Origin: Coralloluteibacterium thermophilum
Lineage (GTDB): Bacteria > Pseudomonadota > Gammaproteobacteria > Xanthomonadales > Xanthomonadaceae
NCBI RefSeq assembly: GCF_042654365.1
Contig: NZ_JBHSGG010000030.1
Span: forward strand, 30,469 to 94,468
Direction of reading: 5' to 3'
Length of the DNA stretch: 64,000 bases
Shown: positions 55,721 to 64,000 of the stretch, piece by piece
Numbering within the stretch: position 1 is the stretch's first letter
Layout of the letters: each line of letters starts with the position of its first letter
Position numbers and translations under genes: made by a program
The notes under the pieces: generated by a model
Told to the model about the DNA's origin: nothing
What the model saw: the letters and a program-made list of their open reading frames with translations, nothing else
Database searches by the model: none

Positions 55721-57541
55721 ATGCCGAAGTCGCCGTTCCTCCCGCGCATCGCGCTCGCCCTCGCCGCCTGCACCGCCGCCGGCCCCCTCGCCGCACTCGA
55801 ACTCGTCCGTGTCGACATCCGCGGCATCGACGAAGAGGCCCACCGCGACAACGTGCGCAGCGCGCTCTCGATCGAGAAGCTGGAGCCGGAGCGGCGGCGC
55901 AACCTGCGCGAGGGGCGGCTCGCCTACTACCTGCGCATCGCGCCCTCCGAGGTGCGTCGCGCGCTGGAGCCCTACGGCTACTACGACCCGGAGATCGAGG
56001 TCGAGGCGCAGCGCGACGGCGAGCGGGTGACCGTGGTCGTGCAGGTGGACCCGGGCGAGCCGGTGATCGTCCGCCGCCGCATCGCCCGCATCAACGGCGC
56101 GGCGACCGAGGACCCCGCGCTGGCGCCGCCCCTGGTCGGGCTGGAGCCGCGCGAGGGCGACGTGCTCGACCACCGCCAGTACGAGGCCGGCAAGACCCGG
56201 ATCGACCGCGTGCTCAACGAGCGCGGCTACTTCGACCGCGAGCTGGTCACCCACCAGGTCGAGGTGACCCGCGCCTCGCGCAGCGCGAACATCGAACTGG
56301 TCTGGGAGAGCGGCGAGCGCTACCGCATGGGCGAGGCCGAATTCTCCGGCCACGTGTTCCGCCCCGGCCTGCTCGAACAGCTCGTCACCTGGACGCCCGG
56401 CGAGCCCTACCACCAGAGCCACCTGATGCAGCTGCAGGCCTCGCTGGCCGAGCTCGACTACTTCGCCTTCGTCGACGTGCAGCCCGAGCCCGAGCGCGCC
56501 GGCGACGACCTGCAGGTGCCGATCAAGGCCGACCTGGCGATGGCCAGGCGCAACATCTATTCGGCCGGCCTCTCCTACGGCACCGACAGCGGCGCGGGCG
56601 TGCGCGCCGGCATGGAGCGGCGCTGGGTCAACACGCGCGGCCACAAGCTGCGCGCCGAGGCCGACATCGCCCAGTACCGGCGCAGCATCACGACCAACTA
56701 CCGCATCCCCGCCTTCGCCTGGCTCAACGGCTGGTACACCTTCGCGGCCAACCTGCGCGAGGAGGACGAGCTGGCGAGCGGCGACACCCTGGCGATCCCC
56801 TTCCGCACCTTCGAGATCGTCGGCAGCCGCAGCGGCCGGATCGGCAACTGGAACCTGGTCGCCTCGGTCCACCTGCAGCGCGAACGCTTCGAGATCGCCG
56901 GCGACACCCGCTTCGCCAACCTGTTCTACCCGGCCCTGCGTGCGCAGTACGCGCGCAGCGACGACCACCTGTACCCGCGCAACGGCATCGGCTTCAACGC
57001 CGAGATCATGAGCGGCCCGGAACTGCTCGGGTCGGACGTGTCCTTCAGCCAGCTGCGGCTCGGCGGCCGCTGGGTACGCGGCATCGGCGAGCGCAACCGG
57101 CTGCTGGTGCGCGGCGAGGCCGGCACCACCTGGACCGACGAGTTCGAGAACCTGCCGCCGTCGATGCGCTTCTACGCCGGCGGCGACCGCAGCGTGCGCG
57201 GCTACGCCTACCGCGAGATCGGCCCGCGCGTGTACGACCCCCAGCGCGAGCGCGACATCGTCATCGGCGGGCGCAACCTGTTCGCGGCGAGCGTGGAGTT
57301 CGAGCGCATGTTCACCGACACCTGGGGCGGCGCCGTGTTCGTCGACGCCGGCGACGCCTGGGGCGGCGCGCGCGACCTGGTCACCGGCGAGGCCGCCTCG
57401 GACTTCGATCCGCGCGTGGGCGTCGGCCTCGGCGTGCGCTGGCGCTCGCCGATCGGACCGGTGCGCGTCGACGTCGCCCGCGGGCTGGACGATCCGCAGT
57501 CCGCCTTCCAGCTCCACATCAACATCGGGACCGACCTGTGA
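55721..57541 (+). CDS. tamA: Translocation and assembly module TamA (Omp85 family)
   Basis: 606 residues with a signal peptide (ALALAACTAAGPLAA), three POTRA domains (about 25-270, including VRVDIRGIDEEAHRDNVRSAL and GDVLDHRQYEAGKTRIDRVLNERGYFD), and an Omp85 barrel with the GGDRSVRGYAYREIGPR (VRGY) motif and C-terminal HINIGTDL. It inserts beta-barrel proteins together with TamB. TATTCT ends seven bases before the ATG (leaderless type). It overlaps tamB by GTGA. Confidence 0.95.
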   Translation: MPKSPFLPRIALALAACTAAGPLAALELVRVDIRGIDEEAHRDNVRSALSIEKLEPERRRNLREGRLAYYLRIAPSEVRRALEPYGYYDPEIEVEAQRDGERVTVVVQVDPGEPVIVRRRIARINGAATEDPALAPPLVGLEPREGDVLDHRQYEAGKTRIDRVLNERGYFDRELVTHQVEVTRASRSANIELVWESGERYRMGEAEFSGHVFRPGLLEQLVTWTPGEPYHQSHLMQLQASLAELDYFAFVDVQPEPERAGDDLQVPIKADLAMARRNIYSAGLSYGTDSGAGVRAGMERRWVNTRGHKLRAEADIAQYRRSITTNYRIPAFAWLNGWYTFAANLREEDELASGDTLAIPFRTFEIVGSRSGRIGNWNLVASVHLQRERFEIAGDTRFANLFYPALRAQYARSDDHLYPRNGIGFNAEIMSGPELLGSDVSFSQLRLGGRWVRGIGERNRLLVRGEAGTTWTDEFENLPPSMRFYAGGDRSVRGYAYREIGPRVYDPQRERDIVIGGRNLFAASVEFERMFTDTWGGAVFVDAGDAWGGARDLVTGEAASDFDPRVGVGLGVRWRSPIGPVRVDVARGLDDPQSAFQLHINIGTDL

Positions 57542-60500
57542 GCGCGCGTCCGGACGACATCGCCGCGGCCGCGGCATCCGCACCGCCCCCGCCTCCACGG
57601 CGCCGACGCGGACGCTGGCTGCTCTGGCTCGCGGCGGTCGTCGTGGCGCTGGTCCTGCTGGTGCTGCTGGCGCTGTGGTGGGTGCTCTCGACCGGCGGCG
57701 GCCGCGACTTCGCCCTGGCCCGCGCGATGGCCGCGCTGCCGCCGGGCGCGCTGACGGTCGGCCGCTCCGAGGGCTCGCTGCGCGGGCCGCTGACCCTGTA
57801 CGACGTGCACTACGACGACGGCGACGTGGTGGTCACCGCGCGCCGCGTGCACCTGGTGCCGGCGCTGCGCCAACTGCTCTCGCGCACCCTGGCGCTGCGC
57901 GCGCTGGAAATCGACGACACCACCGTGCGCCTGCCGCCGGCGTCCGAGGACCCGCCCGACGAGGCGCCCCCGGGCTGGCCCGACGTCCTGCCCGAGGTCG
58001 AGCTGCCGCTGTCCCTGGTGGCGGACGCGGTGGTCGTGCGCAACGCGGTGGTCGAGCAGGACGGCGCGCACCTGGTCGCGATCCGCACGCTCACCGCCGC
58101 GGCCGATCTCGCCGACGGTCGGCTGCACCTGCGCGGCCTCGACCTCGACAGCGACCGCGGCGCACTGCGGCTCGACGCCGACTACGCACCGCGCGAGAAC
58201 TTCCGCACGCGCCTGGCCGGCAACGCCACCCTGCCGGCGCATGCCGGCCGGGACCCGGTCGCGCTGCGGATCGACGCCGAGGGCGACCTCGCGCGTTTCG
58301 TCCTCGACCTCGAAGGCGCGGCCCCGGGCCCGCTGCGCGTGCACGTGGACCTCGTCGACGGCGGCACCACCACGCCGACCTGGCGCCTGAGCGCCACCGC
58401 GCCGGCGCTGGAGCCCGCGCTGTTCGCCCCGCCGCCCGCCGATGGCGGGCAGGCCGAGGCGGCGCCGCTCGACATCGCCCTGGACGCCAGCGGCACCGGA
58501 GGCCGCGCCGAGCTGAGCGGGCGCGTCGCCCAGGGCGAGCTGGAGGTCGAGATCGCGCCCTCCCGCATCGCCTACGAGGCGGGCGTCCTGACGATGTCGC
58601 CGCTGGCGCTGCGCCTGTACGACGGCGAGGTCGCCCTGGAGGGCAGCGCCGACTTCAATCCCGAGGTGCCGACGCTGGACGCGGTGCTGCGCCTGGCCGG
58701 GCTGCGCATCGAGGGCGCCGAGGGCGAGGCCGTGGTGGTGCAGGAAGGCGCCTTCTCCGCGCGCGGCGCGCTCGACGCCTGGCGCGTGGAGGGCGAGGCC
58801 CGCGTGGCGCGCGGCGGCGACAGCGCGACCCTGCGCGTGGACGCGACCGGCGACACCGAGAGCGCGGTGCTCGACCGCCTCGCGGTCGACACCCCCAGCG
58901 GCGACCTCGACGGCCGCGGCAGCGTGCGCTGGAGCCCGGCGCTGGAATGGGAGCTCGCCGCCACCCTCGACGGCGTCGATCCCGGCTATTTCGCGCCCGA
59001 CTTCCCCGGCGCGCTGCGCGGCGCCCTGACCACCCGTGGACGCCAGGACGACGCCGGCGTCCTGCACGCGCAGGCCGACCTGCCCGACCTGCGCGGCCGC
59101 CTGCGCGGGCACGCGCTGCGGGCCAGCGTCGCCGTGGACTGGCGGGGGGACGCGGGCACGGTCGATCTCGACGCCGCGATCGGCGACAGCCGCATCGCCG
59201 CCGAGGGCACCGTCGGCAACCGCCTCGACGTCGCCGTGCGCCTCGATCCGCTCAACCTGCCCGAACTGCTGCCGGACACCGCCGGCACCCTGCGCGGACG
59301 GGCGCGCGTGCGCGGCACGAACGACGCGCCCGACATCAGCGCCGACCTGGTCGGCTCCGGGCTGCGCTACGGCGACATGCAGGCCGAGCGCCTGAGCATC
59401 CAGGGCGACCTGCCGTGGCGCGGCAGCAACGGCGCGCTGGCCGTGCGCGCCGTGGCGCTGGACCTGGGCGCGGTCGCCTTCGACACGCTGGATGCGGACG
59501 TGCAGGGCGCGCTCGCCGCGCCGCGGCTGCAGGCCAGCGCGCGCGGCCCCGACCTCGGCGTCGACGTCGCGGCGACGCTCGAACAGACCGCGCGCGGCTG
59601 GCAGGGCGAGGTGGGCGCGCTGCGGCTGGCGCCATCCACCGGCGCGGCCTGGGCGCTGCAGGGGCCGGCACGCTTCGCCCAGGTCGGCGACGCCCTGCGC
59701 CTGGATCGCGCCTGCTTCGTGCCCGAGGGTGCCGGCGGCTCCCTGTGCGCCGAGGCCGACTGGCCGCGCAGCGCCAGCGTGCGCGGCCAGGACGTGCCGC
59801 TGTCCCTGCTCGATCCCTGGCTGAGCCGCGACGACGGCGCGCCCATGCGCGCCTTCGGCCTGCTCCAGCTCGAGGCCGACATCGCGCCCGCCGGCGACGG
59901 CTGGAACGGCAGCTTCGCCCTGACCTCGCGCGACGGCGGCGTGCGCCTGCGCGCCCAGGGCGAGCGCGAGGTGGTCGGCTACGACAGCATCGACCTGCGC
60001 GGGCGCATCGCCGGCGACAGCGTCGAGGCGACCCTGGCCCTGCAGATGGCCGACGCGGAAGGCCGCATCGACGGCCGGCTCGCCACGGGCATGGCGGAGA
60101 CCGCTCCGCTCGACGGCGAGTTCGTCCTCGACGTCGGCGACCTCACCTTCATCGAACTGTTCTCGGTGGACGTCGCCGCGCCCACGGGGCACATCGGCGG
60201 CCGCGTGCTGCTGGGCGGCACCCGCGCCGCGCCGCAGCTCAGCGGCGGCCTGCTGCTGCGCGACTTCGGCGCCGAGCTGCCGGCGCTGGGCATCGCACTC
60301 AGCGAGGGCCGCATCGCGCTCGACGCCCTGCCTTCCGGCGAGGCCCGCATCGACGGCAGCCTGCGCTCCGGCGACGGCGTGCTGGCGATCGCCGGCGGCC
60401 TGCGCCTCGACGCCCCGATGCAGACGCTGGAGATGACCGTCCGCGGCGAGAACGTGACCGTCTCCGACACGGCGGAGCTGCATGCGCGGGCCTCGCCCGA

Positions 60501-61356
60501 CCTCAGCATCCGCCTGCGCGAGGACGCGGTGCACGTGCGCGGCCGCGTCGGCGTGCCCTACCTGCGGCTGGACCTCGAAGGCCTGGAGAGCACGACCTCG
60601 CCCTCGGCGGACGTGGTGGTGCTGGACCCGATCGAGCCGGTCAGCGGCCCCGGCGCCCCGCTGGACCTCGACCTGACCCTCGCCATGGGCGAGGACGTGC
60701 GCCTGCAGGGCTTCGGCTTCGACGGCAAGCTCGACGGCACCCTGCGCGTGCGCCAGCACCCCGGGCGCGAGATGCTCGGCTCCGGCGGGCTCAACGTCAC
60801 CGGCCGCTACGAGTCCTACGGCCAGGACCTCACCATCGAGTACGGGCGCCTGTCCTGGGCGAGCGCGCCGCTCGACAACCCGGCGCTGGACGTGCGGGCG
60901 GTGCGCGAGGTCGGCGACATCACCGTCGGCCTGCAGGTCCGTGGCACGGTGCTGCAGCCGGAGACCGAGGTGATCTCGGACCCCGCGATGGACCAGTCCG
61001 AGGCGCTGTCCTACCTGGTGCTGGGGCGCTCGCTGCGCACCGCCAGCGGCGAGGACAGCCAGCAGCTGGGCGCGGCCGCCGCGGCGCTGTCGGCGGGCAG
61101 CAACCTGCTGGCCGAGAAGATCGGCGCGCGGCTGGGCTTCGACGAGGCCGGCATCAGCGACTCGCGGGCCCTGGGCGGCAGCGCGCTGACGGTCGGGCGC
61201 TACATCTCGCCGCGCCTCTACGTCAGCTACGGCGTGTCGCTGCTCGGCACCGGCCAGGTCCTGGGCTTCCGGTACCTGCTGGCGCGCGGCTTCGACATCC
61301 AGATCGAATCCGGCCTGGAGAACCGCGCCTCGCTCAACTGGCGCACCGAGCGCTGA
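57538..61356 (+). CDS. tamB: Translocation and assembly module TamB (DUF490)
   Basis: 1272 residues. An N-terminal signal anchor (WLLWLAAVVVALVLLVLLALWWVL, about 23-46) is followed by a long run of short beta-strands typical of the periplasm-spanning AsmA-like/DUF490 fold. The C-terminal TamB core (LGRSLRTASGEDSQQLGAAAAALSAGSNLLAEKIGARLGFDEAGI... to NWRTER) is conserved. It links the inner membrane to TamA and is also implicated in phospholipid transport. GTG start overlapping the tamA stop. Confidence 0.95.
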   Translation: MSARPDDIAAAAASAPPPPPRRRRGRWLLWLAAVVVALVLLVLLALWWVLSTGGGRDFALARAMAALPPGALTVGRSEGSLRGPLTLYDVHYDDGDVVVTARRVHLVPALRQLLSRTLALRALEIDDTTVRLPPASEDPPDEAPPGWPDVLPEVELPLSLVADAVVVRNAVVEQDGAHLVAIRTLTAAADLADGRLHLRGLDLDSDRGALRLDADYAPRENFRTRLAGNATLPAHAGRDPVALRIDAEGDLARFVLDLEGAAPGPLRVHVDLVDGGTTTPTWRLSATAPALEPALFAPPPADGGQAEAAPLDIALDASGTGGRAELSGRVAQGELEVEIAPSRIAYEAGVLTMSPLALRLYDGEVALEGSADFNPEVPTLDAVLRLAGLRIEGAEGEAVVVQEGAFSARGALDAWRVEGEARVARGGDSATLRVDATGDTESAVLDRLAVDTPSGDLDGRGSVRWSPALEWELAATLDGVDPGYFAPDFPGALRGALTTRGRQDDAGVLHAQADLPDLRGRLRGHALRASVAVDWRGDAGTVDLDAAIGDSRIAAEGTVGNRLDVAVRLDPLNLPELLPDTAGTLRGRARVRGTNDAPDISADLVGSGLRYGDMQAERLSIQGDLPWRGSNGALAVRAVALDLGAVAFDTLDADVQGALAAPRLQASARGPDLGVDVAATLEQTARGWQGEVGALRLAPSTGAAWALQGPARFAQVGDALRLDRACFVPEGAGGSLCAEADWPRSASVRGQDVPLSLLDPWLSRDDGAPMRAFGLLQLEADIAPAGDGWNGSFALTSRDGGVRLRAQGEREVVGYDSIDLRGRIAGDSVEATLALQMADAEGRIDGRLATGMAETAPLDGEFVLDVGDLTFIELFSVDVAAPTGHIGGRVLLGGTRAAPQLSGGLLLRDFGAELPALGIALSEGRIALDALPSGEARIDGSLRSGDGVLAIAGGLRLDAPMQTLEMTVRGENVTVSDTAELHARASPDLSIRLREDAVHVRGRVGVPYLRLDLEGLESTTSPSADVVVLDPIEPVSGPGAPLDLDLTLAMGEDVRLQGFGFDGKLDGTLRVRQHPGREMLGSGGLNVTGRYESYGQDLTIEYGRLSWASAPLDNPALDVRAVREVGDITVGLQVRGTVLQPETEVISDPAMDQSEALSYLVLGRSLRTASGEDSQQLGAAAAALSAGSNLLAEKIGARLGFDEAGISDSRALGGSALTVGRYISPRLYVSYGVSLLGTGQVLGFRYLLARGFDIQIESGLENRASLNWRTER

Positions 61357-61375
61357 GGCGCCGGCGCGCCCCCGC

Positions 61376-63250
61376 CTAGGCCACCTGGCGCGCGGCCCGC
61401 GCCAGGTGGACGAGCAGCAGCGAGATCGCCGCGGGCGTCATGCCCGGGATGCGCTGCGCCTGCCCGACCGTCTCCGGGCGCACCGCGACCAGCTTGCCCT
61501 GCAGCTCGGCGGAGAGCCCGCGCACCGCGGCGTAGTCGAAGCCGGCGGGGATCGGCGTGGACTCGTGGCGCTGCTGCCGCTCGATCTCCACGCGCTGGCG
61601 CTCCAGGTAGCCTGCGTACTTGACGGCGATCTCGACCTGCTCGGCCACGCGCGCGTCCTCGACGCCCGGACCGATGCCGGGCACCCGCGCCAGCGCGGCG
61701 TAGTCGAGCTCGGGCCGGCGCAGCAGGTCGAGCGCGCTGTTCTCCCGCGATACCGCGACGCCCAGCGTCGCCTCGATGTCGCGGGCCAGCGCGTTGCCGG
61801 GCGCCGCCCACAGGCCGGAGAGGCGGGCGGTCTCGCGCTCCACCGCCTCGCGCTTGGCCTCGAAGGCCGCCCAGCGCGCGTCGTCCACCAGGCCCAGCGC
61901 GCGCCCGTGCGGGGTGAGGCGGGCGTCGGCGTTGTCCTCGCGCAACTGCAGGCGGTACTCCGCGCGCGAGGTGAACATGCGGTAGGGCTCGGTGGTGCCG
62001 TGGGTGATGAGGTCGTCGATCAGCACGCCGACGTAGGCCTCGTCGCGCCGCGGCGTCCACGGCGCCAGCCCCTGCGTCGCACGCGCGGCGTTGAGTCCCG
62101 CGATCAGACCCTGGGCCGCGGCCTCCTCGTAGCCGGTGGTGCCGTTGATCTGCCCGGCGAAGTAGAGGCCGGGCATGGCCTTGGTCTCCAGCGAGGCCTT
62201 CAGGCCGCGCGGGTCGAAGAAGTCGTACTCGATGGCATAGCCCGGGCGGGTGATGTGGGCGTTCTCGAAACCGCGGATCGAGCGGACCAGTTCGAGCTGC
62301 ACGTCGAAGGGCAGCGAGGTCGAGATGCCGTTGGGATAGATCTCGGCCACGTCCAGCCCTTCCGGCTCGACGAAGATCTGGTGGCTGGTCTTGTCGGCGA
62401 AGCGCACCACCTTGTCCTCGATGGACGGGCAGTAGCGCGGGCCGACGCCCTCGATGGCCCCGGAGAACAGCGGGCTGCGGTCGAGGCCGGCGCGGATGAT
62501 GTCGTGGGTGCGCTCGCTGGTGTGGGTGATCCAGCAGTCGACCTGGGGCGGATGCAGGTCGCGGCTGCCCAGGAAGGAGAACACCGGCCGCGGGTCGTCG
62601 CCCGGCTGGCGCTCCATCGCCGTGTAGTCCAGGGTCCGCCCGTCGATGCGCGGCGGCGTCCCCGTCTTGAGCCGGCCGACCCCGAAACTGCGCTCGCGCA
62701 GGCGCTCGGCGAGCACGGTGGCCGGCGGATCCCCGGCGCGCCCGCCGGCCGACTGCGCCTGTCCCACGTGGATGCGCCCGGCGAGGAAGGTGCCCGCGGT
62801 CAGCACCACCGCCGGCGCGGTGAAGCGCAGGCCGCTCTGGGTGACCACGCCAGCGACCCGCTCGCCCTCGACGAGAAGATCGTCCACCGCCTGCTGGAAC
62901 AGGTGCAGGCCGGGCTGCGCCTCGACCGCCCGCCGGATCGCGGCCCGGTACAGCGCACGGTCCGCCTGGCAGCGGGTCGCCCGCACCGCCGGGCCCTTGC
63001 GCGCGTTGAGCGTGCGCCACTGGATGCCGGCGGCGTCGGCCGCGCGCGCCATGATCCCGCCGAGCGCGTCGATCTCGCGCACCAGGTGGCCCTTGCCGAT
63101 CCCGCCGATGGCGGGATTGCAGCTCATCTGCCCGACGGTCTCGATGTTGTGGGTCAGGAGCAGGGTGCGCGCGCCGGCGCGCGCCGAGGCCAGCGCGGCC
63201 TCGGTGCCGGCGTGGCCGCCGCCGATCACGATGACGTCGTAGCAGTACAT
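61376..63250 (-). CDS. mnmG: tRNA uridine-5-carboxymethylaminomethyl modification enzyme MnmG (GidA)
   Basis: 624 residues, modifying wobble U34 with MnmE. The FAD Rossmann motif is VIGGGHAGTEAALA; CNPAIGGIGKGHLVREIDALGG and GQINGTTGYEEAAAQGLIAG are family signatures. Here it stands alone, 62 kb from parAB and on the opposite strand; in many gammaproteobacteria mnmG-rsmG-parA-parB are together. TACACT (minus, 63341-63346) with 90 bases to the ATG is a likely -10. Its 3' end carries a strong hairpin. Confidence 0.97.
   Translation of the reverse strand: MYCYDVIVIGGGHAGTEAALASARAGARTLLLTHNIETVGQMSCNPAIGGIGKGHLVREIDALGGIMARAADAAGIQWRTLNARKGPAVRATRCQADRALYRAAIRRAVEAQPGLHLFQQAVDDLLVEGERVAGVVTQSGLRFTAPAVVLTAGTFLAGRIHVGQAQSAGGRAGDPPATVLAERLRERSFGVGRLKTGTPPRIDGRTLDYTAMERQPGDDPRPVFSFLGSRDLHPPQVDCWITHTSERTHDIIRAGLDRSPLFSGAIEGVGPRYCPSIEDKVVRFADKTSHQIFVEPEGLDVAEIYPNGISTSLPFDVQLELVRSIRGFENAHITRPGYAIEYDFFDPRGLKASLETKAMPGLYFAGQINGTTGYEEAAAQGLIAGLNAARATQGLAPWTPRRDEAYVGVLIDDLITHGTTEPYRMFTSRAEYRLQLREDNADARLTPHGRALGLVDDARWAAFEAKREAVERETARLSGLWAAPGNALARDIEATLGVAVSRENSALDLLRRPELDYAALARVPGIGPGVEDARVAEQVEIAVKYAGYLERQRVEIERQQRHESTPIPAGFDYAAVRGLSAELQGKLVAVRPETVGQAQRIPGMTPAAISLLLVHLARAARQVA
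61381..61409. terminator. 12-bp hairpin at the tamB-mnmG convergence
   Basis: CCACCTGGCGCG-CGGCC-CGCGCCAGGTGG, a perfect 12-bp stem formed by the last codons of mnmG, 24 bases after the tamB stop. It can serve as a shared terminator structure for both converging transcripts. There is no U-run on either side. Confidence 0.55.
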
Positions 63251-63340
63251 GGTGCGAGGGACCGGTCAGGATGCGAGAGGACGCGCGGACGAGCGCGCAT
63301 CGTGCGCCGGGGCGGCGGGACGCGGCCCCGGGGCGCGCGC

Positions 63341-63349
63341 AGTGTAGCC
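63341..63349 (-). promoter_or_regulatory. -10 region of mnmG (GGCTACACT)
   Basis: On the minus strand GGCTACACT, the same word used ahead of crbS and other genes here. It gives an mRNA leader of about 84 bases. No good -35 is visible. Confidence 0.45.
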
Positions 63350-63437
63350 GGCGACGGACGGCGCGGCCTGAAGGTCGCCTGCCGCGCGGCGCCGGGGCCT
63401 TGACGGACGGCGGGCATCTTCACGTCGCCTCGACACA

Positions 63438-63453
63438 TGGCACGAAACCTGCT
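63438..63453 (+). promoter_or_regulatory. Sigma-54-type promoter
   Basis: TGGCACG-AAAC-CTGCT: the -24 element is a perfect TGGCACG and the GG/GC spacing is exactly ten bases (GG 63439-63440, GC 63451-63452). Transcription would begin near 63464. A poorer sigma-70 reading (TCGACA-19-TATATC) overlaps it. Confidence 0.5.
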
Positions 63454-63463
63454 GTATATCCCG

Positions 63464-63580
63464 TGCACCCACGGTGGCAAGGCGCCGGGGGGCGTCGGTC
63501 AGGATTGGGAACAGGGCTGGCCAACGCGCACCGTGGGGATGCCAAGGCCGGGAGTCGAGGGGGACTCCCGGCCTTTTTTT
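63464..63580 (+). ncRNA. Predicted structured small RNA, sigma-54-type promoter
   Basis: About 117 nt between the promoter above and a textbook terminator, GGCCGGGAGTC-GAGGGG-GACTCCCGGCC followed by seven T (63546-63580). A 9-bp stem CCCACGGTG/CACCGTGGG (63468-63476, 63529-63537) encloses two smaller hairpins (GGCGC..GCGTC; GGTCAG..CTGGCC with a G-U pair). No convincing protein is encoded. The RNA family is not recognised. Confidence 0.6.
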
Positions 63581-63646
63581 GTCCGCGTTTCGAGGGGGCG
63601 GGGCCGGATCCCGCGTCGCCTGCGCTGCTGCGCGCAGCGTGGCCGG

Positions 63647-63778
63647 AAAAAAAGCCGGCGCCCGACGGTCTTAGGAACAGGGGGAATCCAGAGGACCAGG
63701 TCGGGCACCGGGCAGATGGGCCTGCATGTGCAGGCTGCGTCGCTCAGTGTCCAATAGCGACGCGATTGGTCAGTCGTC
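63647..63778 (-). ncRNA. Predicted small RNA on the minus strand with CRP/Clp-type site
   Basis: The promoter is TTGCGC-17-CATTCT (minus, 63808-63813 and 63785-63790). A 132-nt RNA follows with hairpins GCGTCGCT/AGCGACGC (63737-63744, 63756-63763), GCCTGCA-TG-TGCAGGC (63720-63735) and a final stem of 12 pairs (63655-63666 with 63700-63711) running straight into C and seven U. One pair of that stem is G-U only if the minus strand is the RNA, supporting the strand. The terminal loop contains a C-rich stretch around UUCCCCCUG. The 5' end offers an alternative pairing (UGACCAAU/AUUGGACA) excluding the first hairpin. Confidence 0.6.
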
Positions 63779-63833
63779 GAGGCAAGAATGCGCGCGTCAG
63801 GTTTCCGGCGCAAGTCAGAATCCCGACTCCCCC

Positions 63834-63849
63834 GGTGATGCGCGTCACA
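63834..63849. promoter_or_regulatory. CRP/Clp-type binding site
   Basis: GGTGA-TGCGCG-TCACA differs from TGTGA-N6-TCACA at one base. Its centre lies about 63 bp upstream of the predicted minus-strand RNA start, near the usual class I activator position. In Xanthomonadales the corresponding regulator is Clp. Site and distance are seen; binding is inferred. Confidence 0.5.
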
Positions 63850-63877
63850 GATTTGACGCCTGCTCCGCCCGGCCCGC

Positions 63878-64000
63878 TCACAGCTCCCTGGTGCGCCCGC
63901 GGGCCGAGGGACGTCCTCCGCGCGGCTCGGCCCGCGCGGGCGGCGCCGGACGCGCGGCGGGCGCGGCAGGCCGCACCGCCTGCGGACGCGGCCCCGCGCG
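63878..64000 (-). CDS. C-terminal tail of an unidentified minus-strand protein
   Basis: From the right edge a frame stays open for 40 residues and ends at TGA (63878-63880). The readable part is Arg/Ala/Pro-rich (ending ARGRTREL) and low in complexity, as in the basic tails of RNA-binding proteins such as DEAD-box helicases. In a region this GC-rich an open frame of 40 codons is weak evidence, so the gene is tentative. Confidence 0.4.
   Translation of the reverse strand, partial: RAGPRPQAVRPAAPAARPAPPARAEPRGGRPSARGRTREL

Noticed and set aside
63437..63757. Plus-strand frame of 106 codons beginning at ATG 63437
   Set aside because: The ATG is inside the sigma-54-type element, the frame crosses a strong terminator, and the product has no domain or ribosome-binding site.
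63251..64000. Replication origin near mnmG
   Set aside because: No DnaA-box cluster (TTATCCACA-like) and no AT-rich unwinding stretch is present.

Overview
The window is a gene-dense, very GC-rich stretch of bacterial chromosome, evidently well above 65% G+C. It reads like a gammaproteobacterium of the Xanthomonadales (Lysobacterales) type. The reasons are the heptanucleotide ATTCCCG-type intergenic repeats, the gGCTAnACT-type -10 elements just upstream of genes, a thymidine kinase without zinc ligands, and housekeeping genes of gammaproteobacterial type (parAB, rpmB-rpmG, ttcA-rdgC, tatABC, glyQS, tamAB, mnmG). The genus is not determined. There is no rRNA, tRNA, CRISPR array, insertion sequence or prophage.

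Layout. 1-1866: end of parA, parB, then ribosomal proteins L28 and L33. 2087-3409: an FAD/NAD(P)-binding protein. 3473-19236: an acetate-switch island. It holds a CrbS-type sensor kinase with a fused transporter domain and, facing it, acs, a CrbR-type regulator and a two-gene ABC transporter. Divergent from acs are a DcaP-like porin, a two-subunit Na+/solute (acetate-type) symporter, a cNMP/CBS/DUF294 protein, a small membrane protein and a membrane-bound PAS-exonuclease. 19311-27296: EF-hand and SRPBCC proteins, a fatty acid desaturase, mutM, tdk, a Sel1-like protein, rep helicase and a cyclopropane-fatty-acid synthase-type enzyme. 27389-34145: acid phosphatase lipoprotein, a predicted small RNA, a lipoprotein plus plsB, an ABC-F ATPase and a DUF465 protein. 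34242-46471: ttcA-rdgC, a block of heptamer repeats, a DUF45 peptidase, a hydrolase, hemH, a SYLF protein, tatABC plus an RDD protein, a membrane protein and glyQS. 46555-48708: a MASE1-PAS-PAS-GGDEF diguanylate cyclase. 48702-55574: an iron-regulated operon on the minus strand. 55721-63250: tamA-tamB and mnmG. 63251-64000: an intergenic region with two predicted convergent small RNAs, then the tail of a further minus-strand gene.

How the parts work together. In the acetate island, the sensor probably reports acetate or carbon state to the LuxR-type regulator. The regulator would switch on acs and the porin/symporter branch from the shared acs-dcaP intergenic region, which carries a perfect 8-bp inverted repeat. 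The iron operon combines a TonB receptor, a PepSY membrane protein, a DUF2271 protein with an FMN-attachment motif, a DUF4198 protein, the FMN transferase ApbE and a membrane-anchored flavodoxin/FAD reductase. This looks like an electron path from NAD(P)H to ferric iron in the periplasm, under a Fur-type promoter.

The least explained material is RNA-level. Three candidate small RNAs (about 28337-28439 +, 63464-63580 +, 63647-63778 -) each have a promoter and an intrinsic terminator. Many genes also have a -10 hexamer at one of two fixed distances from the start codon, one of which predicts leaderless mRNAs.
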